From: Phycisphaerales bacterium
Lineage (GTDB): Bacteria; Planctomycetota; Phycisphaerae; Phycisphaerales; UBA1924
Assembly: GCA_019750095.1 (NCBI GenBank)
Contig: JAIEOW010000040.1
Coordinates: 21,752-85,751 of the forward strand
Length of the DNA: 64,000 nucleotides
Reading direction: 5' to 3'
The position numbers and the translations under genes were made by a program. This document shows, piece after piece, positions 1-9,268 of this stretch. The number at the start of each line of letters is the position of its first letter. Within the stretch, counting starts at the first letter, position 1. Below the pieces are notes generated by a model that was not told where the DNA came from, searched no databases, and worked only from the letters and a program-made list of their open reading frames with translations.

Positions 1-2
1 CG

Positions 3-1016
3 AGCGATGAGTGTGCGGTGGCCGAAGAGACTTCGCGGCTGCTTGGGATGCGACACGAGCGAGTAGCGATCTCGGCAGGGTCGCTTTCGGATCTTCTGGC
101 GGATGCAGCGGCGGCGTACGACGAGCCGCAGGGATTCACCGCGCTGCTCACTTCGGTGGCGATGACGCGGGCGGTTCTGGCGCGGGGGCCACATGCCCCG
201 AGAGTGATTCTTGGTGGAGATGGTGGTGACGAGGCCTTCGGTGGATACGCGTGGCATCGTGACCCGGTGGATCATCCGCTGAATCTCGCGGCGGGGCTCT
301 CGGGGATTCCACACGCCGGGCAGCTTGCGGGGCGAGTGGCCTTGCCCGAGGCGACGGCCGATGAACGCCACGCGGCGATGATGTCGCTCGCGACGCGGTC
401 GTATGCACATCGATATCTCGTGCGCACATTTGGCGGGTTTCATCCGGTCGAGGCCGCCGCGCTGGTTGGTGGGAATGTCGCCGCGGGCGATGAGCGGTTC
501 GGCGCTTGGTTGAGCACTGAGGATCGTCCTGCGCTTCCGCATCCTCGACGAGCACAGCGGCTGGATGTTCTTGGTTTCTGCGCAGGGTCGATTCTGCCCA
601 AGCTCGATCGTGCCGCGGGTGCGATGGGGCTGGAGATGCGGTCGCCGTGGCTGGATCGGCGTGTGTTGGATGCGTGGCTCGGTGCGCCGGTGGTACACAG
701 TGAGCACACGCAACCGGGAAGCAAGCCATTGCTCCGCGAGATCGTGGCTCGTGCGGCTGCTGCGCGCCGCGTGAGTCCGCAGGTGCTCTCTCGTCCCAAG
801 CAGGGCTTCAGCCTGCGCTTGCCGGGCACCGAGCCGATGGAGGCGATGATCCCGATCATCGAGCGGTCGGCGCTCGTGCGAGACGGGGTGATCCGGCAGG
901 ACTGGATGCGGTTCGTTCCTGCCCCCGGAACGCTGGTCGGGCGTTCTTCACGTGCGCAGCGGCTGTGCGTGCTGGGCATGCTGGGAGCGTGGTATGAGCG
1001 TCGATTCAACGGCTGA
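3..1016 (+). CDS. Asparagine synthase-like protein, C-terminal part (5' end outside window)
   Basis: The frame is open from the first bases of the window, so the gene begins upstream and only the C-terminal synthase domain is seen. The visible GGDGGDEAFGGY block (about residues 70-81 of the visible part) is the counterpart of the SGxGxDExFGGY segment of asparagine synthase C-terminal domains, and a later RSPWLDRR segment also fits that family. The family makes an amide from Asp or a related carboxylate using ammonia from glutamine and ATP. Such proteins recur in exopolysaccharide loci, as the following glycosyltransferases suggest here. The N-terminal glutaminase domain and the PP-loop are not in view, so substrate and completeness cannot be judged. 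Confidence 0.8.
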   Translation, partial: SDECAVAEETSRLLGMRHERVAISAGSLSDLLADAAAAYDEPQGFTALLTSVAMTRAVLARGPHAPRVILGGDGGDEAFGGYAWHRDPVDHPLNLAAGLSGIPHAGQLAGRVALPEATADERHAAMMSLATRSYAHRYLVRTFGGFHPVEAAALVGGNVAAGDERFGAWLSTEDRPALPHPRRAQRLDVLGFCAGSILPKLDRAAGAMGLEMRSPWLDRRVLDAWLGAPVVHSEHTQPGSKPLLREIVARAAAARRVSPQVLSRPKQGFSLRLPGTEPMEAMIPIIERSALVRDGVIRQDWMRFVPAPGTLVGRSSRAQRLCVLGMLGAWYERRFNG

Positions 1017-1973
1017 TGGGCTGTACAAGCGAAAGTTCTCGCGAACGCGTTGCAGGCCATCGGAAAAGCCGGCGAGATCCTTGATCCACTTGGGTGTGCG
1101 GGTGTCAGCCAAGTAGTCAAAGCCGAGCATGCGATCGAGCGCGAAGGTGTCGCCGAGGTTGTCATTCAGGGCGGGTTTGGTGCGAATGCCCGCGGCGGAG
1201 AGCCGCGCGTTGAGTTCCGGATAGTCGCTCAGCCAGTCGTAGTGGGGGGGTGGCGGAACGGCCGCGCGTGCGTCGGCGGCTCCATCTTCAAGTCCCCAGG
1301 CGGCGACGCGGGCGTCGTGGTCGCCAAGGTCGGCGAGGGACTTCATGAGGGCGATGTATCGGTCGAGCGACTTGCCGCCGTCGTCGGCGCACTCACGTCG
1401 GCCGCGCATGCGCATCTTGACGTAGATGTGGTGATAGGCCTGTTCAAAGTCGTGGACGCCGACAGGGAGTGTCGTCGCCTGATACCCATGTCCCGCGCGT
1501 TCCATGGCGAGCACGACGCAGGACTCGGGGCGTATGTGCTCGTGCGCTCCGCACGCATCCATGATGGCGAGCGCGCTCGGGAGCAGGTGAGCGGGATACA
1601 GGTGCAGCCCGCGGAAGCAGTAGCCGTGAAAGAAGCGGCAGAGCACCAGCGGCGTGATGGTGAACCCATCCGGCTTCAAGCTCGCGAGTGCTTCGAGAAT
1701 GCGGGCGAGTCCGTCCTGCAGCAGGAGCACGTCGGCATCCATCGCGATCACCCACGCCGCGCCGGAAGCGATGCCGAGTTCGTATGTGCGCTGGAGTGCC
1801 CTTGAAAAAGGGCGTTCGTGCACAACGTGCAGTCGGGTGGAGGGGTCGCCGCCAAGCAATCGCATCTGATCGGCCACGATGCGAACGCACGCAGACTCGG
1901 TGCGTTCGCCGGCGGCGCGGATGATGACGACGCAATCGCGGATGTCGGGCGTAGTGGGCAGGTGCACCGCCAT
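948..1973 (-). CDS. Glycosyltransferase-like protein (GT-A fold type)
   Basis: This 341-residue protein has an early Rossmann-like beta strand (CVVIIRA), then IAMDADVLLL with a DxD-type metal and nucleotide-sugar site at about residues 79-81, as in GT-A glycosyltransferases. It has no membrane segment or signal peptide. It begins 1 base after the stop of the upstream glycosyltransferase, so the two are probably co-transcribed. Its 3' end overlaps the end of the convergent asparagine-synthase-like gene by 69 bases. Donor and acceptor cannot be told. The C-terminal 150 residues are unlike any domain I recognise. Confidence 0.7.
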   Translation of the reverse strand: MAVHLPTTPDIRDCVVIIRAAGERTESACVRIVADQMRLLGGDPSTRLHVVHERPFSRALQRTYELGIASGAAWVIAMDADVLLLQDGLARILEALASLKPDGFTITPLVLCRFFHGYCFRGLHLYPAHLLPSALAIMDACGAHEHIRPESCVVLAMERAGHGYQATTLPVGVHDFEQAYHHIYVKMRMRGRRECADDGGKSLDRYIALMKSLADLGDHDARVAAWGLEDGAADARAAVPPPPHYDWLSDYPELNARLSAAGIRTKPALNDNLGDTFALDRMLGFDYLADTRTPKWIKDLAGFSDGLQRVRENFRLYSPSAVESTLIPRSQHAQHAQPLRT

Positions 1974-1974
1974 C

Positions 1975-3468
1975 TCATCCCGCCTTTGCCCGCTGGGCGT
2001 GCAGGGACGAACGCATCAGGCCAAGGTTCCGTGCGCCGATCGCAGCACGCACGGCGTCCCAGGTGAACGCGGCGGGTGAGCGTGAGCCAGAGTCCTGGCG
2101 GGCGCGGCTAAGTTCCAACTCGCCGCGACCGAACGCACACGAGACCCAGGGCGAGCCCGCAAAGTCCTCGCGCAGCATCGCGCCGAATGCGGCAGCATTG
2201 CGCACGACACGCACACGCGGAATCGGTTCCAGCAGAGCCACGTCCTGATCGGGAGAGTGATCGTCAAAAGCGAGCACACGCCAGCCGCGGGCCGCCGCGG
2301 CACGAACCACTCGGCGGCCCTGGCGATCGAGTGAGAGCACCACCACGCCGTGCTCGGCGGCATGGGCGGATGCCGCATCGCGCAGCAGCTCGGCGACGAT
2401 GGCATCGGGATGAACAATCTTGTGGGCGAGTTCGATGGTCGCCCGCTCGATGTCGGCAAAGTCGCACCACTGTTCCTCGGCGCAGCGCACCCACCAGCGG
2501 CGGAGCTCGATCAGCCAAGAGCGTTCACGCCGACCATCCACATCCGGGGCGGTGCACGCGCCAAACAGCAGTGCCGTGCTCGCGGCCTGGGCAAGGTCGG
2601 CAGGCGAGAACACGGGCGGCTTCGGGGCCGCCGAAAGGATCGCCGTGGCCATCGGCTTGCCCGGGGCGACCTCGAGGATCGCCTGCATCGTGGCGTACAT
2701 CAGTGAAGCGTGCCCCACCACGCGCGTGAATCGCGCGTCGCTCAAGTCCAGGAGGTCACCGAGCCCGTGGCTTCGTGCCGATCGGAACGCTGAACGCACG
2801 ACATTGACATAGGTCGCGGCCATGGGCGCGAACTGCTTGCTCATGCTGGTCGGGCGCAGGCGATAGGGGGCAACGATGGTTTCCACGCCCTGCCATCGCT
2901 CGCCCTTGATCGCGAGCCGCAGCCACATGTCGTAGTCCTCGACCACTCTGAGCGACTCGTCGAATCGCTCGTTGCCGATCGTCTCGGGCGTGAAGAGGTG
3001 CGCGTGGGTGGCGGCTCGATTCCAGTCCAGCAACTCATTGAGACCGACCACGGGCGCGGAGACGGGGGATTGTCGGCCCAGGGAACGAAGGTCCTGATCG
3101 CACAACTCGTAACCGCCGTAGCTTGCACCCGTGCGGCTCGCCGCCCTGATCAACGCCTCGTACGCGCCGGGATACATCGCGTCGTCGGCATCAAGAAAGC
3201 TAATGTGGCGGACGTCGAGCCTCAGGGCCACCTCCAGGCCGGAGTTGCGTGCCCCGGCCAGGCCCCGATTGGCCTGGTGAATCATGCAGATCCGGCGGTC
3301 GTTGCGCATCAGGTCTTCGACGACCTTGGGCCCGGCATCGGTCGAGCCATCGTTCACGACGATCAGCCGCCAGTCTTCCATGCTCTGGGCCTGGACCGAG
3401 CGGATGGTCTCCGCCACCGTGGAAGCGGAGTTGAACATCGGAACGATCACGCCGAGGGTTGGGCCCAT
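1975..3468 (-). CDS. Family 2 glycosyltransferase with extra C-terminal region
   Basis: The N-terminal 220 residues are a classic GT2 domain: LGVIVPMFNSA near the start, VVNDGSTD at residues 37-44, GLAGARNSG near 70 and FLDADD at 91-96 as the metal-binding DxD. GT2 enzymes transfer sugars from nucleotide or lipid-linked donors at the inner face of the membrane. About 200 residues follow that contain a Rossmann-like stretch with no family I recognise. I chose the ATG at 3468 because the conserved strand starts right there; an in-frame ATG at 3510 would add 14 unconserved residues and run into an inverted repeat shared with the divergent gene. It probably forms an operon with the downstream DxD protein. 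Confidence 0.85.
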   Translation of the reverse strand: MGPTLGVIVPMFNSASTVAETIRSVQAQSMEDWRLIVVNDGSTDAGPKVVEDLMRNDRRICMIHQANRGLAGARNSGLEVALRLDVRHISFLDADDAMYPGAYEALIRAASRTGASYGGYELCDQDLRSLGRQSPVSAPVVGLNELLDWNRAATHAHLFTPETIGNERFDESLRVVEDYDMWLRLAIKGERWQGVETIVAPYRLRPTSMSKQFAPMAATYVNVVRSAFRSARSHGLGDLLDLSDARFTRVVGHASLMYATMQAILEVAPGKPMATAILSAAPKPPVFSPADLAQAASTALLFGACTAPDVDGRRERSWLIELRRWWVRCAEEQWCDFADIERATIELAHKIVHPDAIVAELLRDAASAHAAEHGVVVLSLDRQGRRVVRAAAARGWRVLAFDDHSPDQDVALLEPIPRVRVVRNAAAFGAMLREDFAGSPWVSCAFGRGELELSRARQDSGSRSPAAFTWDAVRAAIGARNLGLMRSSLHAQRAKAG

Positions 3469-3476
3469 TGCAGAGT

Positions 3477-3540
3477 GGTTATCGGCCGGTTGCGGGCCGG
3501 GGTTGAGCATTCACGAGGGGGAGTTGGTTGGCCGATAACC
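3477..3540. promoter_or_regulatory. 11-bp inverted repeat between divergent glycosyltransferase genes
   Basis: GGTTATCGGCC at 3477-3487 is matched by its exact reverse complement at 3530-3540, with 42 bases between. The pair fills the gap between the divergent starts at 3468 and 3547, as a dimeric-regulator operator or a DNA hairpin would. The symmetry is seen; the regulatory role is inferred. Confidence 0.4.
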
Positions 3541-3546
3541 GTGGCG

Positions 3547-4953
3547 ATGAAACAGGGCCTCTCACCGCCGGGCGGACCGATCGCAGATGCGATCGTGCAC
3601 GTGCAGTGCGTCCACACGTCGCTGGCCAGATGGGCAGAGACGGGCATGCTGGGGCGTGAGCGGGCACTCTTGGATCGGCTGCCGGGGTTGTTCGGGCATG
3701 TGGTGCTGGTGACCTATGGCGGAGCTCTGGAGCGCAAGTGGGCGCGGGAACTGATCCCAAGCGCACCCGACGGCCGGGTGACCGTCATCGGAAACGATGA
3801 TGATCTGGAACCGGGCCTGTTTCAGGGCTCGGTGCCAGCCCGTGTTGGCGGCAGGCTGCGTGAACTCGGCGTTCGCTCGGCGATCGTGCACACCGACCAG
3901 CACTTTGGCGGGCTGGTGGGTGTGGGAGTCGCCCGGGTGCTGCGTGAAGCGGGGATGCGTGTGGGATTTGTGGCGCGTGGGGGCTATCCGCTGGCGCGGA
4001 GCACGGCGTATGAGCAGGGATCGAGTGCCGTCCAGACGCTTCGTGCTGCGATGCAGGAGCGTGAGCTCTGCCACGCCGCGGATTTGGTGGTCGGAACCAC
4101 CGAGGGCATGACTCGCGAGCTGGCGATCCGCCACGGGCTTGAATGGGATCGGTTTCGGGTGATTCCGAACTATGTCGTGCCGACGGACGACGCGGCTCCG
4201 CTTGCGGATCGCTCACCGGGAAGCGTGCTGTTTGCTGGTCGGCTCGAATCGGAGAAGCGCGTGGATCTGTTGATCCGCGCCGTCGCGGTGGCTCGCGAGC
4301 GTGTGCCAGCGATTCGATTGACGATCATCGGGCAGGGTCGGCTGGAGCCCGAGTTGCGTCGGTTGGCGAGCGAGCTGGGTGTGGCCGCCGAGTTCCGAGC
4401 CCGCGTGCCGCATGATGAGCTGATGCGGGCGATGCTCTGCACGCGTGTGTACGCGCAGTGCTCGCGCTATGAGGGGCATCCGAAGACGATCATCGAGGCA
4501 CTCGCCCACGGCACGCCGACGCTGGTCACCCGCGCGCCGGGCGTGGATGACGAGATCGTCCCCGAAGTCACCGGGCTCGTCGCCATGGCAGACCCAGAGA
4601 GCGTGGCCGAGGGGCTGGTGCGACTGCTTACTGATGATGCACTCGCCAGCAAGCTCGGGGCGGCGGCGGCGAGGGACGTGCGGCCCCGGCTCTGCATCGA
4701 CGCGATCGCGCCGATGCACGTTCAGGCGTGGCGCGACGCCTTGAGCATCGGCGGCGCCCACGCGAGCGTGCCCGTCGTGGGCGTGCGATGGGACGCAGAG
4801 TTGCTGCAGGCCGATCCGGAACAGTCGGCCGAAGAGTTCGCGGCCGCGCTCAATGCCTTCATGCGCCGATTGGATCCGGACGCTCGCTCGCGCTTCATGT
4901 CCACGCTGGCTCGGCATGTGTCGATCGTGCCGGTCGAGGCGATCGACGGCTGA
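3547..4953 (+). CDS. Family 4 glycosyltransferase (GT-B fold)
   Basis: This 468-residue protein shows the C-terminal nucleotide-sugar half typical of GT4 enzymes: VLFAGRLESEKRVDLLIRAV, then a CSRYEGHPKTIIEAL segment near residues 303-317 carrying the EX7E motif. The N-terminal half holds the acceptor-domain RxGYPLAR-like region. A C-terminal extension of about 80 residues after the GT domain is unassigned. ATG 3547 is chosen because the conserved protein begins there, although the frame stays open far upstream opposite the neighbouring gene; a GTG two codons earlier is possible. Transcribed away from the GT2 gene and convergent, three bases apart, with the methyltransferase. Likely polysaccharide chain assembly. 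Confidence 0.88.
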   Translation: MKQGLSPPGGPIADAIVHVQCVHTSLARWAETGMLGRERALLDRLPGLFGHVVLVTYGGALERKWARELIPSAPDGRVTVIGNDDDLEPGLFQGSVPARVGGRLRELGVRSAIVHTDQHFGGLVGVGVARVLREAGMRVGFVARGGYPLARSTAYEQGSSAVQTLRAAMQERELCHAADLVVGTTEGMTRELAIRHGLEWDRFRVIPNYVVPTDDAAPLADRSPGSVLFAGRLESEKRVDLLIRAVAVARERVPAIRLTIIGQGRLEPELRRLASELGVAAEFRARVPHDELMRAMLCTRVYAQCSRYEGHPKTIIEALAHGTPTLVTRAPGVDDEIVPEVTGLVAMADPESVAEGLVRLLTDDALASKLGAAAARDVRPRLCIDAIAPMHVQAWRDALSIGGAHASVPVVGVRWDAELLQADPEQSAEEFAAALNAFMRRLDPDARSRFMSTLARHVSIVPVEAIDG

Positions 4954-4956
4954 TCA

Positions 4957-5835
4957 TCACGCCAGGGGCTCGGCCTTGCCGACGCCGGATAAATACGCCA
5001 TGTGGACCATGCGGGCGTGCGCGAGCTCTCGCGACCAGTCATCACGCACGATGATGCGCGGCTGGAGGTGGGCCTGGACGGGGTCGGCGCGCAGCAGCGT
5101 GAACGCGTCGGTATGCAGACCATTGTCATGCCACGGAATCAGCTCCTGCAGCACGGTGCGCAGGCCGACGGCCGCGGCATCGGACGCGACGCGCGCCGCC
5201 GACGCGCTCGCGCGTCGACCGCCAGGAACGCGATTGAGGTCGGCGGGGCTGAAACGATCCGCGTATGCGCCGAGATTGGAGTGGTGAAGGAACGCCGAGC
5301 CGCCGGGACGCAGCACGCGGGCGATCTCGCGCAGATATGCCGACAGCGTGGCCTGCTCAACATGCACGAGCGAGTCGTAGGAGTAGACCAGATCTACCGA
5401 GCCATCGGCAACACCGGTGAGCGTGACGCCGTCGGTCAGTTCGAATGAAGCATGCGGACGATCGGCAAATCGGGCTTGGCAGCGTTCGACGCACTTGGGT
5501 GTGACGTCGATGCCGATGTATCGCTCGCAGTGTTCGATCAGGTAACGCGAGATGCGTCCGAACCCGGGAGCGATCTCGACAATGGCTTTGCTGGGCAGCA
5601 CGCCGAAGAGCCGGGGGTGCAGTGTCACAGACCAGAGCGCGTCGGTGGAGCCCCACCCCTCGGACCACTCGTGCCCACCCTGCGGCCAGTTGTAGTCGGT
5701 CCAGGCCTGGCGATTTTCAGTAGTGTCGGCGATCTCGCCGGGGAGGGGACGAACATAGGTTTTGGCCGAGGGCTTGCGTTCAACCGCACCCTCGACAATC
5801 GGTCCTGCGGCGATAGCTCGCGGGTCGGTGCTCAT
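4957..5835 (-). CDS. Class I SAM-dependent methyltransferase
   Basis: The 292-residue protein has motif I VEIAPGFGR at residues 86-94, the acidic ribose-binding residue at the end of the next strand (IGID, residue 110), and a DLVYSYDSLVHV motif IV region, all typical of Methyltransf_11/25-type enzymes that transfer a methyl group from S-adenosylmethionine. An N-terminal stretch of 80 residues precedes the fold. It is last in a three-gene minus-strand unit and overlaps the stop of the upstream glycosyltransferase by ATGA, so translational coupling is likely. In this setting it may methylate a sugar or a chain terminus, but the substrate is not evident. Confidence 0.85.
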   Translation of the reverse strand: MSTDPRAIAAGPIVEGAVERKPSAKTYVRPLPGEIADTTENRQAWTDYNWPQGGHEWSEGWGSTDALWSVTLHPRLFGVLPSKAIVEIAPGFGRISRYLIEHCERYIGIDVTPKCVERCQARFADRPHASFELTDGVTLTGVADGSVDLVYSYDSLVHVEQATLSAYLREIARVLRPGGSAFLHHSNLGAYADRFSPADLNRVPGGRRASASAARVASDAAAVGLRTVLQELIPWHDNGLHTDAFTLLRADPVQAHLQPRIIVRDDWSRELAHARMVHMAYLSGVGKAEPLA

Positions 5836-6842
5836 GAGGTGAGGCTAGGCCGACGGGCGATCTGGCCCGCGGCATCAAGCAGCCCTTCCCGGAATGTCCG
5901 TCGCTTCAGCGGCAGGTGACGCTGGTACAACGCCGCGGGCTCAGCGGGCGATTCGGCGGGCGTGCGGGCCCAGAGATCCATGTCCGTGCGGATCGCGCGG
6001 GCGTCGTCCACGCCGCTCGCGATCACGCGCTCACACTCTTCCAGCTCAGTCTGGGCTCGCAAGTCACGATTGAACACGGCGTGGGCGCACTCGGGCGAGA
6101 TCTCAGCGAGATCCCACGCGGCCCTCCCGAGCTGGCGCTCGCGATCGAGATACTCCTGAACCGAAATGCGATGATCGTGCTCAACGATGGCCTCGGGGCG
6201 ATACAGCACAGGGATGGGTGTCGCGTGCCGTGCTCCACGGGCTTGAACGCGAAACGCCATGTCGAGGTCCTCAAACATCGCGTACCGGAGCCGCTCGTTG
6301 AATCCTCCGACGGCGAGCAGCAGCTCTTTCGGCATGCTGAGATTGAGCGTCCAGGCGTGGCGGAAGCCCCAGTCATGATCCGGCCCCGCAATGCCTCCCG
6401 CGATCGCCGCGTGCATGCGGTCGTAGAAGAAGACCATCGATGTCTCGCGGATCAGGCGGTCCCACATGGTGTCGCCAGAGTGACGAACAAACGGGGCGGC
6501 TCCGAGGATCATCGCGGGCACGCGCCGTTGCTGGTGGGCACGCACATGGGCGGCGATCAGATCGCGATCCGGACGCACATCGTCGTTCAGAAGCAGGACG
6601 AACTCGCCCGAAGCGCGGCTGAGCAGGCGATTACGCGTCGCGGCAGGGCCGGCATGATCGAAGGCGAAGACACGCAGATTAAGGCCCGGGGCACCGAGCG
6701 TCTCTGGTGGTGAGCCGCCATCGATGCCCACGAGAACCTCGAACTGGTCTTTGGGGTGAGATTGCCGCGCGAGGAGCGCGAGGCAGCGGGCGAGCTTGTG
6801 ATCGCGCCCGCGGGTGGGGATGAGCACCGAGACGCGCATCAC
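5832..6842 (-). CDS. Family 2 glycosyltransferase
   Basis: This 336-residue protein is a GT2 enzyme: VSVLIPTRGR at the N-terminus, GPAATRNRLL near residues 65-74 and LLLNDDVR at 84-91 as the metal-binding acidic cluster, then a GGFNERLRYAMFEDLDMAFRV-type acceptor segment in which the EDLD acidic run is the expected catalytic-base region. No membrane helices are visible. It sits between the acyltransferase and the methyltransferase with 4-base overlaps on both sides, so the three are surely one operon. The start is GTG 6842 directly followed by ATG 6839; either could be used. Probable function is transfer of one residue in surface-glycan synthesis. Confidence 0.88.
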   Translation of the reverse strand: MMRVSVLIPTRGRDHKLARCLALLARQSHPKDQFEVLVGIDGGSPPETLGAPGLNLRVFAFDHAGPAATRNRLLSRASGEFVLLLNDDVRPDRDLIAAHVRAHQQRRVPAMILGAAPFVRHSGDTMWDRLIRETSMVFFYDRMHAAIAGGIAGPDHDWGFRHAWTLNLSMPKELLLAVGGFNERLRYAMFEDLDMAFRVQARGARHATPIPVLYRPEAIVEHDHRISVQEYLDRERQLGRAAWDLAEISPECAHAVFNRDLRAQTELEECERVIASGVDDARAIRTDMDLWARTPAESPAEPAALYQRHLPLKRRTFREGLLDAAGQIARRPSLTS

Positions 6843-7510
6843 GCTCGCACCTTGGCGGGCACACCGACGACCGTCAGACCATCAAGAACCGATCGCACGA
6901 CGACGGCACCCGCGCCGACGGTGCACTTGTCGCCGACGCTGAGCAGGGGCAACACGCGCGAGCCGAGGCCGACAAGCGTGTGGGCACCGATGTGCACGCC
7001 GCCCCCAAGGATCGCGCCCGGGGCAATGTGCGAGTTCATGCCGACAACGCACTCATGCTCAACGATCGCGCCGGAGTTGATGATCGCGTGGTCGCCGACC
7101 ACGGCTCGGGTGTGAACGACAGCGTTGGGTCCGACAAAGACGCCCACGCCAAGGCGAGCGGTCGGCGCGACGTGAGCCGTGGGATGCACCACTGTTCGTG
7201 TTGCCCCACCCGGAAGTGGTGGCTTCATTGCCAAGATCAACTCAGCACGAACCGACAGGGTGCCCACGCCCAGGATCCAGGCGCGGTCACCGACCCGGGA
7301 GATTTCTCTGAGCCCGCCAACACGGAGTACGGCATCGGATGAGCCGCGTGTGAGAATCGCGTCGGGGTTGTCATCGAGCACGCCAACGACATCAAAGCCC
7401 GAGGCCCGAGCGGCGTCGGCGACGACCAAGCCGTGGCCTCCGCCGCCAACGATGATGATCGGAGGACCATTTGTAAGGGCTTTGTCAATGCTGGAAATGG
7501 TGTCGGGCAT
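6839..7510 (-). CDS. NeuD-like sugar O-acyltransferase (left-handed beta-helix)
   Basis: The protein (223 residues from ATG 7510) has the two-part build of the NeuD/PglD family. An N-terminal nucleotide-binding segment reads IIIVGGGGHGLVVADAA, followed by a hexapeptide-repeat beta-helix from about residue 110 onward with repeated [LIV]Gxxxx units such as ARLGVGVFVGPNAVV and GAILGGGVHIGAHTLV. The end VGVPAKV is also typical. These enzymes acetylate amino or hydroxyl groups of nucleotide sugars using acetyl-CoA. It is the first gene of the three-gene minus-strand operon. The frame is open to 7567, but the region before 7510 has no conserved sequence. Exact sugar substrate unknown. Confidence 0.85.
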   Translation of the reverse strand: MPDTISSIDKALTNGPPIIIVGGGGHGLVVADAARASGFDVVGVLDDNPDAILTRGSSDAVLRVGGLREISRVGDRAWILGVGTLSVRAELILAMKPPLPGGATRTVVHPTAHVAPTARLGVGVFVGPNAVVHTRAVVGDHAIINSGAIVEHECVVGMNSHIAPGAILGGGVHIGAHTLVGLGSRVLPLLSVGDKCTVGAGAVVVRSVLDGLTVVGVPAKVRA

Positions 7511-7730
7511 GCCTGGAACCTCTATCGACCGGGATCGGGTGTAGCAATCGACGGTTTGTCCACGCATCCGCAGGGGCGTTGGGGGCGTAGGGACGCTGGA
7601 GGACGGTGCAGAATCGCGAGCGAGCGACCGGAACGGAGAATTGGCGACACGCCGAGGCCGTTCCCTGCTAAAGTGCCCCCCTCAACCTGTTTGACCCCTG
7701 AAGTGTCCCCTCCCCTCGGAGAGTTCCCGC

Positions 7731-9089
7731 ATGGCGGCCCGCACCAGTTCGAGCATCGGCGTCGGCATCACGGTCACCCTTTTGTCGATCGCGACGCTCG
7801 GGTTCTTTATCACGTCTCTGGTCTTTTACGCCCAGCGTCGCTCGGCGATCGATGCCAAGATCGCGGCGGAGAACACCACCAAGGACTTTGTCCAGGACAC
7901 CGACCGCAGCGACGCCCAGGTGCAGCGCATCCAGTCGCTGGCCTCGAAGGATCGCAAGAGCGTGGTGCGCTACATGCTCGAAGAGCGGCGCGACCTGATG
8001 ACCAAGGTCACCGGCTCGGATCGCGACACGGTGGACGCCATCGCGAAGGTGCTCACCGACGAGAAAGCGTCCAGCATGCTGAGCTTGGTCCGGAACAAGT
8101 CGGGCGAGATCGATTCGCTCCGGCAGCAGCTTGCCGACGCCAACACGGCTCGCGAGCGGGCCCTGGCCGACAAGACCAACGAGTCCAACCGTGTGGCTGA
8201 TCTTGAAACGGCCCAGCAGAAGACGGTCGCCGCCCTGACCGAGCAGGTGAACATCACCAAGGGCGAGACCGAGAAGCTGCGCGAGGACACTAACGCGTTC
8301 AAGCAGCAGATGGACGAGCGCGTCGAGAAGATCCGCAACGACTACGCGTCGCGCGAGGGCGGGCTGAAGACCGAGATCGAGAAGCTGCAGGCCGAGCGGG
8401 CTGTGGATAAGGATCGCCTGAAGCGCTTCGAGCAGGAGCTCAAGGGCCAGCGGTTCACGGGCCAGGCCGAGTACGCCCTGCCCGACGCGCTGGTGCTGAA
8501 CACCACTCCGGCCGACGGCACGATCATGCTCTCAGTCGGTCGCAAGGACAAGGTGGTGCTCGGTCTGTCGTTCAACATCTATGGCCAGGGCACGACGATC
8601 AAGCCCGATGAGAAGACCGGCGAGTATCCGGCGGGCAAGGCAACGGTCGAGATCATCCGCGTCGATGCCGATTCGTCTGTGGCTCGCATCCTGCGTGAGC
8701 AGAAGGGCAACCCGGTGCTGCGTGGCGACTTTGCTGCCAATCCGGTGTATGACCCGGCAAAGAAGTACAAGTTCCTTGTCTATGGCAGCTTTGATCCGGG
8801 TCGCACAGGCCAGGCCTCACCATTGGCCGGCGGCGAGGTGAAGGCGTGGATTCGCGACTGGGGCGGCGAGGTCTCGGAAGAACTCACGGGCGACGTTGAC
8901 TTTGTGGTCCTCGGGCAGCGCCCGCAGTTGCCGCCGAAGCCGAGCTCGACCGCTCCGCTGGAAGTGATCAACTTCTACCTCTCTCAAGAGCGGCTGGCTC
9001 GTCGGTATGACGAGCTGTTCAAGCAGGCGACCGACACCGCGATCCCAGTGCTGAACGAGAATCGGTTGCGCACGCTGATGGGTCGCTGA
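7731..9089 (+). CDS. Membrane-anchored coiled-coil protein with BRCT-like C-terminal segment
   Basis: The protein has 452 residues. A hydrophobic helix at about 10-34 anchors it, followed by a long charged, heptad-like coiled coil from roughly 90 to 240. Residues 245-342 form a beta-rich segment (TIMLSVGRKDKVVLGLSFNIY then NPVLRGDFAANPVYD) that looks like an SH3-like unit. Residues 346-396 read YKFLVYGSF, then GGEVKAWIRDWGGEVSEEL and DVDFVVLGQRP, the same order as a BRCT domain: strand, helix, GG turn, 'TD(Y/F)(L/V)V.G'. No experimental role is known to me. It starts 220 bases from the divergent polysaccharide operon and shows no partner gene. Confidence 0.8.
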   Translation: MAARTSSSIGVGITVTLLSIATLGFFITSLVFYAQRRSAIDAKIAAENTTKDFVQDTDRSDAQVQRIQSLASKDRKSVVRYMLEERRDLMTKVTGSDRDTVDAIAKVLTDEKASSMLSLVRNKSGEIDSLRQQLADANTARERALADKTNESNRVADLETAQQKTVAALTEQVNITKGETEKLREDTNAFKQQMDERVEKIRNDYASREGGLKTEIEKLQAERAVDKDRLKRFEQELKGQRFTGQAEYALPDALVLNTTPADGTIMLSVGRKDKVVLGLSFNIYGQGTTIKPDEKTGEYPAGKATVEIIRVDADSSVARILREQKGNPVLRGDFAANPVYDPAKKYKFLVYGSFDPGRTGQASPLAGGEVKAWIRDWGGEVSEELTGDVDFVVLGQRPQLPPKPSSTAPLEVINFYLSQERLARRYDELFKQATDTAIPVLNENRLRTLMGR

Positions 9090-9268
9090 TTGGCGAAGTC
9101 TCAGGGCGGGAACGCGGAGCAGACGGAGTGATCGGAGAAACGCGGAGGAAGGCCTGAACTGGCTCGCGCTCTGGTTGCTCTGTCACTTCTTCGCGCTCAT
9201 CGCGATCTTGGCGTTTCGGCCCTGGCTTCTGCGATAAGCGCGCGGGTATCGGCAAGAGTCGGCATGGC

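Noticed and set aside
3562..4917. Minus-strand open frames opposite the GT4 gene
   Set aside because: They are Arg/Ala/Pro-rich shadows of a recognisable glycosyltransferase.
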